Of a DNA stretch of 26,438 bases, positions 6,771 through 15,197 are shown in pieces. The position numbers and the translations under genes were made by a program. Numbering within the stretch: the first letter of the stretch is position 1; each line of letters opens with the position of its first letter. The DNA lies in contig JBCCBY010000004.1 in NCBI GenBank assembly GCA_039033795.1, positions 1 to 26,438 on the forward strand. The letters run 5' to 3'. The notes under the pieces were generated by a model. The model saw only the letters and a program-made list of their open reading frames with translations. It was not told the DNA's origin and ran no database searches. Source of the stretch: Parvularcula sp039033795 (GTDB lineage Bacteria; Pseudomonadota; Alphaproteobacteria; Caulobacterales; Parvularculaceae).

Positions 6771-9632
6771 TTATTTTTGAAAGGGCCGTTGCCACCAACC
6801 CACCCGGCGTGGTCCCTTCGGCCCAGGACTGAGCTCCGTTTCGGACGCCGTCGCGGTGGCAGCGAGGGGGACAACAGGATTGTCCTCGACGGGACTGTTC
6901 AATGTGCCCGCATCATCGGCGGTTATCGCTTCATCCGGCGTTTCATCTGATGTTATGGATTGAGGCGCAGCGGTGTCGTGATCGTCGACAACGGCGCTGA
7001 CCGTTTCAAGCGATTCAGAAGTGTCGTCCGGTCCTTTGTCGGTGACCAACTCTTCCTTATCGTACGGTTCTGTTTCCGCAGCTTCCGACGCATCGGCTGT
7101 TTCAATGCTTTCCGCGCCATCCTTGGAGCGCCGGTTGCGGCGACCACCGCGACGACCGCGGCGTCTTTTTCGGCGAGGCTCACCATCGCCGTCGCCGTCG
7201 TCTCCATCGGCGCTGACCTCGTTGGACTCGGCCGGTTCGAGCGCCGTCGTCTCAGCGACGTCGGTGTCCTCGTCAGCTTCACTCGGCAACTCATCGTCGA
7301 GCGCTTCGAGGCTTTGTTCTGCCTCATCGCTTCTCGATTCGCCCCCGCGGCGACGACGGCGGCGGCGGCGACGCTTGGGCTTGTCGTCGTTTGCGGCTTC
7401 ATCGTCCGTGCGTTGGGTGTTGGATTGCTCGTCGGTCGTCGACCCGGTTGAATCCTCGTCCGATGGTGAGGCGTCATCACCATCCGTATCGCGCAAAGTC
7501 ATGGCGCTGCTCGGGGTGCCAGAGCCCGCCATTTCGTATTGGTCAGCAAACTTGCTGCTGTCCGCCAGAACATTGGTTTTCACGCCATAGGTGGCTTCCA
7601 TCCGTTCCAGCCAACTGCGCCGTGTGTTGAGGATGAAGAGGGCCACATCCGTCGATGTCTTGACACTGATGAGACCATATTTGCGTTGGGCGGCCAATCC
7701 CTCGGCCGCACGCAAAATTCGAACAGCGGCAACGTCATGGCTCCGCACCGCACCAGCACCATCGCACACAGGGCAGGTTTGGGTTGTGCCATCAACAATG
7801 CCCGAGCGACGCCGTTGGCGCGACATTTCCATCAGGCCAAAGCCGGAGATGTTACCGATCTGTGTCCGTGCACGATCGTTTTTCATGGCCTCTTTGAACT
7901 TCTTCTCGACAGCGCGGTTGTTCCGGTTCTCCTCCATGTCGATGAAGTCGATGACGATGAGGCCGGCAAGGTCGCGAAGGCGGCATTGGCGTGCCACTTC
8001 CTGCGCAGCCTCTGAATTGGTCTTCAGCGCCGTCGCCTCGACATTCCGTTCCTTGGTCGCCTTACCCGAGTTCACGTCAATTGAGACCAGGGCTTCTGTC
8101 TGCTGAATAACAAGATAGCCGCCAGACTTCAGCTGCACGACCGGTTGGTACATTTGATCGAGTTGCTCTTCGACCTTGTGTTTCAAGAACACCGGGATAT
8201 CGCCCTTGTACCGTTGCACGTTCTTTGCGTGGCTCGGCATGAGCATCTTCATAAAGTCTTTGGCTTCGCGGTAGCCTTCCTCGCCCTGAACGAGGATTTC
8301 ACCGGTGTCCTTGTCGTAAAGATCGCGGATCGCCCGTTTGATGAGGCTTGCTTCTTCATAGATCAGACAAGGCGCAACGCTCTCTAAAGTCCGCTCTCTG
8401 ATCGTTTCCCAAAGCCGTAAGAGATAGTCATAGTCCCGCTTAATTTCGGTCTTGGTGCGCTTGGCACCGGCGGTCCGAATGATCAGGCCCATATTGGGCG
8501 CGATGTCGAGCTCTGCCATCGACTTTTTGAGGCGTTTGCGGTCGCCTTGCGATGTGATCTTTCGGCTAATGCCGCCGCCGCGAGCAGTGTTGGGCATTAA
8601 GACGCCATAACGACCGGCAAGCGAGAGATAAGTGGTGACAGCAGCACCTTTGTTGCCGCGTTCCTCTTTGACGACCTGCACCAGCATAATCTGCCGACGC
8701 TTGATCACCTCTTGGATTTTGTAGGCACGCAGCAGGCGATTGCGATCTCGCTTGGCTTGGTCATACTCAGCCCGAAGAGCTTGTAACTCGTTATCGACCG
8801 GTTCGGGCTCTGCGTGGAGGGCTTCATCGGAGGCTGCCTCATCACGCGAGTCATCCTCAATGCCTTCGTCTGCATCGTCCTCCGTGTGGGCGTCGGCAAT
8901 AGCCTCGATTTCGCTCTCTGCATCGGTTTCTGAGGGCGTCAACGCATCATCATCGACATCAGCTTCGTCGCTGACGCGCGTTTCCCGCTCCTCATGGTCG
9001 AGGCCAATGGTGTCCTTGGGCTCCTCGTCGTCCTCTTCATCATCGGAGGTCCAAGCTGGCTCCGATTCATCGTCCATCACCGCACCATCGACGTCCGCCG
9101 CGGCTGATGTGGCAGGGCCCTCGTCGAGGGCACTTTTTGCTTCGCCAGCCGATGGGTCGCCGAGGGCGTCGATCAGGCCTTGAGGGTCATCATCCCCGGC
9201 GTCGTCGTCATCACCATCGGCCGACGCCTCCATATCATCATCGGGTTGGTCGTCAGCGCGGCCCCTGAGCTCGTCCTCGTCATCGGGGTCGACATCATCA
9301 TCGCTGTCTTGGTCGCGCTCAGCCAGTTTCTTGGCCAGCTCGACCTCTAAGGCTTCCGCCTTGCGCAGCACCTCGCGGTCAGCGACCGGGATTTGGTAAT
9401 AGTCTGGATGGATCTCACCGAAGGCCAAAAAGCCATGGCGGTTCCCACCATACTCAATGAAAGCGGCCTGGAGGCTCGGTTCCACGCGCGTCACGCGCGC
9501 AAGATATATATTTCCCCGTAGAGGTTTACGGGACGCGTACTCGAAGTCGAAGTCTTCGACCTTGCCACCTTGGGTGACGGCAACGCGCGTCTCCTCCCGG
9601 TGGTAAGCGTCGATCAGCATTGTCTTGGGCAT
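6771..9632 (-). CDS. rne: Ribonuclease E (Rne/Rng family)
   Basis: This is the endoribonuclease that starts mRNA decay and processes rRNA and tRNA precursors. The protein is 953 residues. It begins MPKTMLIDAYHREETRVAV and has an S1 RNA-binding start (residues 37-80) interrupted by a very acidic insertion of about 190 residues (101-290). The catalytic domain follows, with metal-site Asp519 in SIDVNSGKAT and the VIDFIDM segment (561-566), then the zinc link C620-P-V-C623. The C-terminal third is low complexity, with alternating acidic stretches and Arg blocks at 753-762 and 820-836, as expected for a degradosome scaffold and RNA-binding tail. It ends GWWQRPFQK. GGAG lies about 6 bases before the ATG. 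It is divergent from the amidase and leads the rne-M48-DsbA set. Confidence 0.96.
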   Translation of the reverse strand: MPKTMLIDAYHREETRVAVTQGGKVEDFDFEYASRKPLRGNIYLARVTRVEPSLQAAFIEYGGNRHGFLAFGEIHPDYYQIPVADREVLRKAEALEVELAKKLAERDQDSDDDVDPDDEDELRGRADDQPDDDMEASADGDDDDAGDDDPQGLIDALGDPSAGEAKSALDEGPATSAAADVDGAVMDDESEPAWTSDDEEDDEEPKDTIGLDHEERETRVSDEADVDDDALTPSETDAESEIEAIADAHTEDDADEGIEDDSRDEAASDEALHAEPEPVDNELQALRAEYDQAKRDRNRLLRAYKIQEVIKRRQIMLVQVVKEERGNKGAAVTTYLSLAGRYGVLMPNTARGGGISRKITSQGDRKRLKKSMAELDIAPNMGLIIRTAGAKRTKTEIKRDYDYLLRLWETIRERTLESVAPCLIYEEASLIKRAIRDLYDKDTGEILVQGEEGYREAKDFMKMLMPSHAKNVQRYKGDIPVFLKHKVEEQLDQMYQPVVQLKSGGYLVIQQTEALVSIDVNSGKATKERNVEATALKTNSEAAQEVARQCRLRDLAGLIVIDFIDMEENRNNRAVEKKFKEAMKNDRARTQIGNISGFGLMEMSRQRRRSGIVDGTTQTCPVCDGAGAVRSHDVAAVRILRAAEGLAAQRKYGLISVKTSTDVALFILNTRRSWLERMEATYGVKTNVLADSSKFADQYEMAGSGTPSSAMTLRDTDGDDASPSDEDSTGSTTDEQSNTQRTDDEAANDDKPKRRRRRRRRRGGESRSDEAEQSLEALDDELPSEADEDTDVAETTALEPAESNEVSADGDDGDGDGEPRRKRRRGRRGGRRNRRSKDGAESIETADASEAAETEPYDKEELVTDKGPDDTSESLETVSAVVDDHDTAAPQSITSDETPDEAITADDAGTLNSPVEDNPVVPLAATATASETELSPGPKGPRRVGWWQRPFQK

Positions 9633-10087
9633 TGATTACTCCGCAGCTGCGGCGATGCGCCGGGCCAGCTGTGTCTGGTGAAGGGGGGACGGCAAGGCCT
9701 TCCGCAGAGCGTCCGGTCCCCTGGGGACAAACGGCGCTATGCAATGCGGTCGAGGCCATCACGTATCTTTCAGATGCGCCTGAGACGTTATTGTCGAAAG
9801 GCGCTATAGGTTCGCGGCACCAGCAAGGATGCCATTGGATGCCTTCGTGTCGCCGGCGGTTGTTGGGCCAGGCTTGAGGACCGAAAACGATGTCTATCAA
9901 AGCGTCAAGCGGTGCCAAGATCCTTCTCAGCCGCCAGGTCTTCACGCCGACAGATAACCTTTGCGCCACTTCCCGAAGAACTTCAAGAATGCTGCAGCGC
10001 CATGGTCTGCTACGAATCGGGCATAGTGCTTAACGCTGCATTAAGCCTCGCCGTGGCAGCGGATGGGTTGATCCCCAAGGAGTATCG
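9633..10087. other. Divergent intergenic region and probable rne leader
   Basis: These 455 bases separate rne from the amidase gene and should contain both promoters, though I could not identify reliable -35/-10 boxes. Next to the rne start is a 12-bp perfect palindrome CCGCAGCTGCGG (9641-9652) that partly overlaps the rne Shine-Dalgarno. Further out (9682-9727) is a GC-rich self-complementary stretch with GGACG/CGTCC and GGGGAC/GTCCCC pairs. A long rne 5' UTR would fit the autoregulation known in E. coli, but the structures here are not shown to be equivalent. No protein gene is convincing. Confidence 0.45.
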
Positions 10088-11404
10088 ATGCGTCGCCTGA
10101 CCCTGCTTTTTCCGTTGCTGGCCCTCGTGCTGTGCGGATTTCTTGCCGTTTCTGAAGCGCCATCAGGTCCTGTCGTGGTGCAGTCCATTCGTCTTGGGGA
10201 AGATGCGCAAGGCCAAACAAGGCTTGTGCTCGATATCGATGGACGACCGGCCTATCGGATTGGCGCCAAGGGCGATATCGACCCGGAAATTGTTGTTGAA
10301 CTTGAGGATGTTGATTTTCGCGTTCTTGGCCTGGGTGCCGAGCGCCAATCATCCGGCACGATGGAGGGGCGGGGCCATATTGGCCGTCTCAGCTACGCCC
10401 CCCAACTGCTGCGCATCAGCCTGCGGCGCCATGCTCTTCCCACCAGAAGCTTCATTTTGCCGCCCAGTGGCGACATACGGCACCATCGTTTGGTGATTGA
10501 TCTCGATCACGTTGGCCAAGATGACTTCGCCGGCGCAGCGGCAAGCTTTGATCCCCGATCAACGGGTGATGCCGAACCCGTCTTGCTCGCGCGCGTTGGT
10601 CCTGTGTTACCGCCGAGCATCAAGCCGATACGGATCCAAAATGTGGCGGAGCGCGTCTTGGTCAGCCAAGCGTCGTCCCCCACCGATGAGCCCCGCAGCA
10701 AACCGATCATCGTTCTCGATCCTGGCCATGGCGGCTACGAACCGGGCGCTGTTGGGGTGGCAAGGACCAAAGAAAAAGACATCACGCTGGCCTATTCGAA
10801 GGATCTCAAACTGGTCTTGGAACGGCGCGGCTATGATGTGCGGCTGACGCGATCAGACGACAGCTATGTCGAGCACGCCAACCGTATTCAGCTGGCCCGG
10901 ACCGAGGGGGCTGATCTGTTCATGTCCATCCACGCCGATAGCCACGAGGATCACAGTCTTCGGGGCGCATCCGTGTACACCCTCTCTGAGCGCCGATCCG
11001 ACAAAATGGCCAATGAGCTGCGAGAGGATGGCGAATTTGTGTTGTTTGATGTGGAGATATCGAACGATGATGGCGTCGGCGATATTCTTCTTGATCTTGC
11101 GCAATCCAACGCCCGCCAAAGCTCTGATCGCCTTGCAGATGCGTTGGTCGCGTCGATGAAGACCCGCATGCCATTGCTCAAAAACCCCAAACGTCGCGGT
11201 GCATTGCTCGTGCTTTTGTCGCCTGATGTTCCAGCCGTTTTGGTCGAGCTCGCATTCCTCTCCAATCCGCGCGACGAGGCCAACCTCAACAACGCGACCT
11301 GGCGGCGACAGTCGGTCACGGCGATCGCCGACGGCATCGACGACTATTTCGATGCGGAGGGGCTTGAAACGCGACTGGCTGGTGGGACCGGTCGTTCAGG
11401 GTGA
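10088..11404 (+). CDS. amiC: N-acetylmuramoyl-L-alanine amidase (AmiC type, AMIN + Amidase_3)
   Basis: This is a periplasmic zinc amidase that cuts the bond between N-acetylmuramic acid and the stem peptide to split septal peptidoglycan. It has 438 residues from the ATG at 10088, with AAGGAG 6-7 bases upstream. A signal sequence covers residues 1-24. An AMIN domain (about 30-140) should target it to the septum, and the Amidase_3 domain runs from 206 to 421. Zinc and catalytic residues are visible as H214 in LDPGHGG, E229 in TKEKDITL, H282 in SIHADS and E387 in LVELAFLSNP. The segment near 310-335 (ELREDGEFVLFD) corresponds to the regulatory helix region that blocks the active site in AmiB/AmiC enzymes. 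Its stop overlaps the next gene's GTG, so translation is probably coupled. Confidence 0.94.
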   Translation: MRRLTLLFPLLALVLCGFLAVSEAPSGPVVVQSIRLGEDAQGQTRLVLDIDGRPAYRIGAKGDIDPEIVVELEDVDFRVLGLGAERQSSGTMEGRGHIGRLSYAPQLLRISLRRHALPTRSFILPPSGDIRHHRLVIDLDHVGQDDFAGAAASFDPRSTGDAEPVLLARVGPVLPPSIKPIRIQNVAERVLVSQASSPTDEPRSKPIIVLDPGHGGYEPGAVGVARTKEKDITLAYSKDLKLVLERRGYDVRLTRSDDSYVEHANRIQLARTEGADLFMSIHADSHEDHSLRGASVYTLSERRSDKMANELREDGEFVLFDVEISNDDGVGDILLDLAQSNARQSSDRLADALVASMKTRMPLLKNPKRRGALLVLLSPDVPAVLVELAFLSNPRDEANLNNATWRRQSVTAIADGIDDYFDAEGLETRLAGGTGRSG

Positions 11405-13287
11405 CATTGAGCCAAGCGGCGGTCCGTGCGAGACGCGCTGTCATGAGGTCGTTTGTGTCCATTCTTCGTCGCTTGATCATGTTGGCTGCGTTTTTGCCGC
11501 TTGCTGGATGCGGGAGCGTGGGCGGCGGCGGCGGTCTTGGCTTGATGCCGAACCAAACCTCCTTATCAGGATCCTATCTTCAGGGACGGTTTGCTGCCCA
11601 GGAGTTCGATATATCCCGTGCGGAGGAAGCGTTTGTCGATGTGGCCCGCCGCCTTCCTGGACCAGAAGGCAGCCGCACCGCATTCATCTACGCCTTGGCC
11701 TCGGGGTCGAGCTCTGATGCTGAACAGCAGGCGCGTGCGGTCATCGCTGCTGATCAGAGCACCCGCCAAGAGGATTTCGGTGTCCAAAGAGACCTGCCTC
11801 GTCTGACCCTCGCGGCCATTGCGATGCGGGATCGGGATCCTCGGCAGGCGCTTTTGCTTCTTGATAAAGACCAGCTTGGTTCAGCCCTGTCTCGATCCTT
11901 GGCCGTGCTGCTCCGATCGGCAGCGGTCTATGAGATCGATGGCCGGGATGAAGCGCTCGAAATCCTTTCGGAGCAGGAGGATGGGACCTTTAATGGCCTT
12001 GTGCCCCAGCACGTCGCCCTCATGTTGGCGATGGATGGCGAGGATGCGCGCACCGAAGCATCCTTCCGCCAGGCACTTGGCGCTGCGCGGGCCGATATCA
12101 CCGCTCTTGGCTATGCAAGGTTCCTCGAAGACGAGGGGCGTACGGACGAAGCTGAAGATATTTATGGTCGGATGGTGCGGGACGCAGGTCTTTTCACTCG
12201 GGCTGGACGCATGGGTTTGCAGCGCGGGGGTCGACTGGAAGGCCAATCCCGGAGCTTCCGCCGCGCAGCAAACCGCGCGCCGCGGCTTGCCGATAACGGA
12301 TTTGATCTGTTCGCGTTGGCTTTGGAAAATTACGCCTGGCTGGGTTTTGAGCAAGCCATGCAGACACCAAGCGGCGATCGGTTCGCGGTGGAGCGCCGCC
12401 GCTCATCGCTGGTTGTTCCACTTGCATTGTCCAATCTTGCGCGGGAGGTTGATCCCGATCGCGCGATGGCCAATTACCTCTCTGCACTGATCACCAGCAT
12501 GTTCGATAACGCCGAGGATGCGTTCACGATTGCGTCGTCCGTGCCTGCATCGTCTTGGCTTTACGCCTATGCGCGCTTGGAGGTTGCGGATGCGCTGAGA
12601 CAGGCGGGGGATGAGGACGCAGCCATTCTATCGTTACGCGCTGACCTTAATCGCGACCCTGGTTCACCCCAAATGGCGCTTCAGCTGCAGGGCTATCTTC
12701 TGCAGGCGGAACGCTATGACGAAGCCAAAGAAGCCGCTGATATGGCGATTATGGCAGCCGAAGCTCTCGATGTCATGCCATCGTCGCTGTGGCGCTATTA
12801 TTTCGGGCGCGGTGCAGGGCGTGTCGAAGCCGGCGACTGGGAGGGCGGACGCGCAGATCTTGAACGAGCGTTGGAGCTTTCCTCCGATGAGCCGATTGTT
12901 CTCAACCATCTTGGCTACAGCTACGTCGAACGCGGCATCCAGCTCGAACGCGCCTTTGGGATGATCGAGCGCGCCCTCGACATCAACCCCAACAATGGCG
13001 CCATCGTGGATAGTCTTGGATGGGCGCATTTTCAGCGAGGCAATTTCGGTGCGGCGATCACACAGCTTGAACGTGCTGTTGAACTTGAGCCAGCGGATGC
13101 GGTGATCACGGACCATTTGGGTGACGCCTATTTCGCTGTGGGAAGGGAGCGCGATGCACGATACGAATGGCAGCGCGTCCTTAATCTTGATGACGCCGAT
13201 GATGATTTGCGGGCACAAGTGACAGCGAAGCTCAATGGTCGGACCGCTGACATCTTACCAGAATCGGTCACAAGGGGCGGGATGTGA
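11401..13287 (+). CDS. TPR-repeat lipoprotein
   Basis: This is a 628-residue tetratricopeptide-repeat protein of unknown partner, probably lipid-anchored in the envelope. A lipobox LPLAGC gives Cys37 counted from the GTG at 11401, followed by a Gly-rich linker (GSVGGGGGLG). TPR-like helix pairs fill the rest and are clearest near the C-terminus, for example LNHLGYSYVERG, VDSLGWAHFQRG and TDHLGDAYFAVG. The GTG start overlaps the amidase stop by 4 bp. The in-frame ATG at 11443 would give a shorter, more typical lipoprotein signal (Cys at residue 23) and is an equal candidate. The stop overlaps the ispE GTG in the same way, so amidase, TPR protein and ispE look like one coupled unit. TPR proteins of this kind next to ispE are known in alphaproteobacteria, but the function is not defined. 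Confidence 0.88.
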   Translation: MTLSQAAVRARRAVMRSFVSILRRLIMLAAFLPLAGCGSVGGGGGLGLMPNQTSLSGSYLQGRFAAQEFDISRAEEAFVDVARRLPGPEGSRTAFIYALASGSSSDAEQQARAVIAADQSTRQEDFGVQRDLPRLTLAAIAMRDRDPRQALLLLDKDQLGSALSRSLAVLLRSAAVYEIDGRDEALEILSEQEDGTFNGLVPQHVALMLAMDGEDARTEASFRQALGAARADITALGYARFLEDEGRTDEAEDIYGRMVRDAGLFTRAGRMGLQRGGRLEGQSRSFRRAANRAPRLADNGFDLFALALENYAWLGFEQAMQTPSGDRFAVERRRSSLVVPLALSNLAREVDPDRAMANYLSALITSMFDNAEDAFTIASSVPASSWLYAYARLEVADALRQAGDEDAAILSLRADLNRDPGSPQMALQLQGYLLQAERYDEAKEAADMAIMAAEALDVMPSSLWRYYFGRGAGRVEAGDWEGGRADLERALELSSDEPIVLNHLGYSYVERGIQLERAFGMIERALDINPNNGAIVDSLGWAHFQRGNFGAAITQLERAVELEPADAVITDHLGDAYFAVGRERDARYEWQRVLNLDDADDDLRAQVTAKLNGRTADILPESVTRGGM

Positions 13288-14144
13288 CGGCTGCGATCTT
13301 TGCTCCCATCAAGATCAACATTGCACTTCATGTCGGCCCGCTGCAGGCGAATGGGTTTCATCCCGTGGATACGCTCTGTGTTTTCCCAGCAATTGGCGAC
13401 GTTCTCGCCTACGAACCAAGCGCAGAACCCGGAATAGACTTTGCTGGGCCTTTTGCAGCACCGCTCCTTGGCGAGGACATCGAAACAAACCTGGTCTGGC
13501 GCGCTTTCCGTCTCCTGAACATCGAACCCCAAGGCCGGTTATTGCTAACCAAGACAACGCCTGTTGCGTCCGGGGTGGGGGCGGGAACAGCAGATGGCGC
13601 GGCGGCGATGTTGTTGCTGAACGATGTGCTTGAGCTGGGGCTGGACGCTCATCAACTGATTGCACGCTCGGTTGGTTTGGGTGCGGATGGACCAGTGTGC
13701 ATCGCTGCGCAAATTCACCGCGGAGGTCTTTGGCGTGCGCGCGGGATTGGGGAACGGCTGGACTTTGAAGGCACCGTCGAACCAAGCGCCATCGTGGTGG
13801 CCAACCCGGGATTTCCGGTGTCGACGGGCGATGTTTTTCGGGCGTTTGATGCCGGTGAGCGGAGACCGCTCAGCCCGGCCCAGCGGCGCAAAGGCGAGAC
13901 TCTGGCGTCCACGGTTGCTGCGACCCAAAATGATCTTGAGCCGCCGGCGATAGCGCTGCGGCCCGCGATCGGGTCCTTAAAGCAAGCCATGGCGCGCCAT
14001 CCCGGTGCAACGGCGGCGCGTATGTCCGGATCTGGCGCCACGTGCTATGCGCTTCACGCAAGTCTGGCGTCAGCGCAGCGCGCGGCCGTTGGGCTTCGCC
14101 GGCAAGGCTACTGGGCTGAGGCCAGCTCTCTTTTGGCTGGCTAG
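13284..14144 (+). CDS. ispE: 4-diphosphocytidyl-2-C-methyl-D-erythritol kinase IspE
   Basis: This is a GHMP kinase that phosphorylates the 2-hydroxyl of CDP-methylerythritol with ATP in the DXP isoprenoid pathway. It has 286 residues from the GTG at 13284, overlapping the TPR gene stop by 4 bp. Signatures are APIKINIALHV with Lys10 at the N-terminus, the Gly-rich loop PVASGVGAGTADGAA (93-107), Asp135 in GADGPVCI, and the C-terminal RMSGSGATCYAL. Several positions differ from the usual pattern: APIKIN for APAKIN, GFH for GYH, GAGTADG for GGGSADA, and GADGPVC for GADVPVC. The key Lys and Asp are kept, so activity is expected. There is no internal break. Confidence 0.93.
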   Translation: MTAAIFAPIKINIALHVGPLQANGFHPVDTLCVFPAIGDVLAYEPSAEPGIDFAGPFAAPLLGEDIETNLVWRAFRLLNIEPQGRLLLTKTTPVASGVGAGTADGAAAMLLLNDVLELGLDAHQLIARSVGLGADGPVCIAAQIHRGGLWRARGIGERLDFEGTVEPSAIVVANPGFPVSTGDVFRAFDAGERRPLSPAQRRKGETLASTVAATQNDLEPPAIALRPAIGSLKQAMARHPGATAARMSGSGATCYALHASLASAQRAAVGLRRQGYWAEASSLLAG

Positions 14145-14157
14145 AGGGAGCATCGCG

Positions 14158-15195
14158 GTGGAAGTGATCCCGTCTGGTGTTGCATTTGGTCTCGGCGCCG
14201 CGCTGGTTGCTTGTCTTCTCACCTTTGCCTTTTGCCAAGTATCCATCCGATTACGGATTGCGCTGGACGAGGTGTCGGAGCGGTCAAACCATGACACGCC
14301 CACCCCGCGCCTGGGCGGAGCGGGGGTCCTTATTGGCTTTGCGGGTGCGGCGGCGGCCATCATGATAGCTGCCAGTTTGATCACCCCTGCGCTGATACCG
14401 CTCATCATGCTGACATTCGCTGCAGGTCTTATTGGTCTTGCCGATGATTTGACCACCGTTTCGGCCGGCGCAAAGCTTTTGATGCTCTGTGTGTTGTCGG
14501 GTTTTGCTGTTGTGGTGCTTGGGCCGGTTGCTGAGGTGCCGATCCCGCTTGTTGGCTGGGTTCCGCTTTCGCCTCCCGTTGGAATGGCTGTGGGGGCATT
14601 TTGGCTTTTGGCCATCGTCAATGTGGTCAACTTTATGGACGGTTTGAATGGGCTGATTGGAACAGCCGTTGTTCTGGTTTTCGTCAATTTGGGGCTGTTG
14701 GTTGGTGGTGAACTCGGTTGGCTGGTCCTTGCCATTGAGGGTGCGATCATCGGCTTTTTGGTCTGCAATGCGTTCAAGGGCCGAATTTTTCTCGGCGATG
14801 CGGGCAGTCTGGCGCTTGGGTTTCTGCTCGGGGCGTTGCCATTGGTCGCTGAAGGGGAGGGCCGTGTCTTTTGGCTCACACCACTGGTGGCGCTCCCGCT
14901 CATCGCCGATGTTGCTTTTACGCTGGTCATCCGAACCCGGCGCGGTGCTCGATGGACCGAGCCCCACCGCGATCATCTTTACCAACGGCTGAAAACAGCG
15001 GGCTGGTCCCACCAAGCCGTCTCCGTTGCGCTTGGCTGCGTCATCGTCCTTGGTGCCCTGGTGAGCCGCAAGGTAGGGCCCGATGTTGACATTGCCCCGG
15101 CAGCTTATTGGGCGTCTGCCGTCGGTCTTGGCGGCGTTTGGGCCATCGTGATGGTCGTGATGCTGACGATTAAGCCGCCCAGCGCCCCATCATGA
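14158..15195 (+). CDS. Glycosyltransferase family 4, WecA/WbpL-like undecaprenyl-phosphate sugar-phosphate transferase
   Basis: This is a polytopic inner-membrane enzyme of the MraY/WecA superfamily. It moves a HexNAc-1-phosphate from a UDP-sugar to undecaprenyl phosphate to start O-antigen, capsule or exopolysaccharide synthesis. It has 345 residues from the GTG at 14158, which follows AGGGAG and lies 13 bases after ispE; longer starts sit inside ispE. Motifs are NHDTPTPRLGG (44-54), the Asp pair D96-D97 in GLADDLTT, NFMDGLNG with D161, FLGDAGSLALG (211-221), and the cytoplasmic EPHRDHLYQRL (268-278). That last His motif is typical of WecA/WbpL-like rather than MraY enzymes. About ten hydrophobic segments are visible. 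Which sugar it uses cannot be told, and no glycan cluster lies nearby. Confidence 0.9.
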   Translation: MEVIPSGVAFGLGAALVACLLTFAFCQVSIRLRIALDEVSERSNHDTPTPRLGGAGVLIGFAGAAAAIMIAASLITPALIPLIMLTFAAGLIGLADDLTTVSAGAKLLMLCVLSGFAVVVLGPVAEVPIPLVGWVPLSPPVGMAVGAFWLLAIVNVVNFMDGLNGLIGTAVVLVFVNLGLLVGGELGWLVLAIEGAIIGFLVCNAFKGRIFLGDAGSLALGFLLGALPLVAEGEGRVFWLTPLVALPLIADVAFTLVIRTRRGARWTEPHRDHLYQRLKTAGWSHQAVSVALGCVIVLGALVSRKVGPDVDIAPAAYWASAVGLGGVWAIVMVVMLTIKPPSAPS

Positions 15196-15197
15196 AC

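Noticed and set aside
6960..7590. Long plus-strand open frames over the rne 3' part, including Ser-rich and Arg-rich proteins
   Set aside because: They are shadows of the low-complexity acidic and basic tail of RNase E, whose minus-strand frame is clearly the real one.
9636..9758. Short leader peptide ending IAAAAE just before rne on the minus strand
   Set aside because: The frame looks protein-like (ending LARRIAAAAE, then TAA), but it has no ATG or GTG start between the upstream stop and its end and no ribosome binding site.
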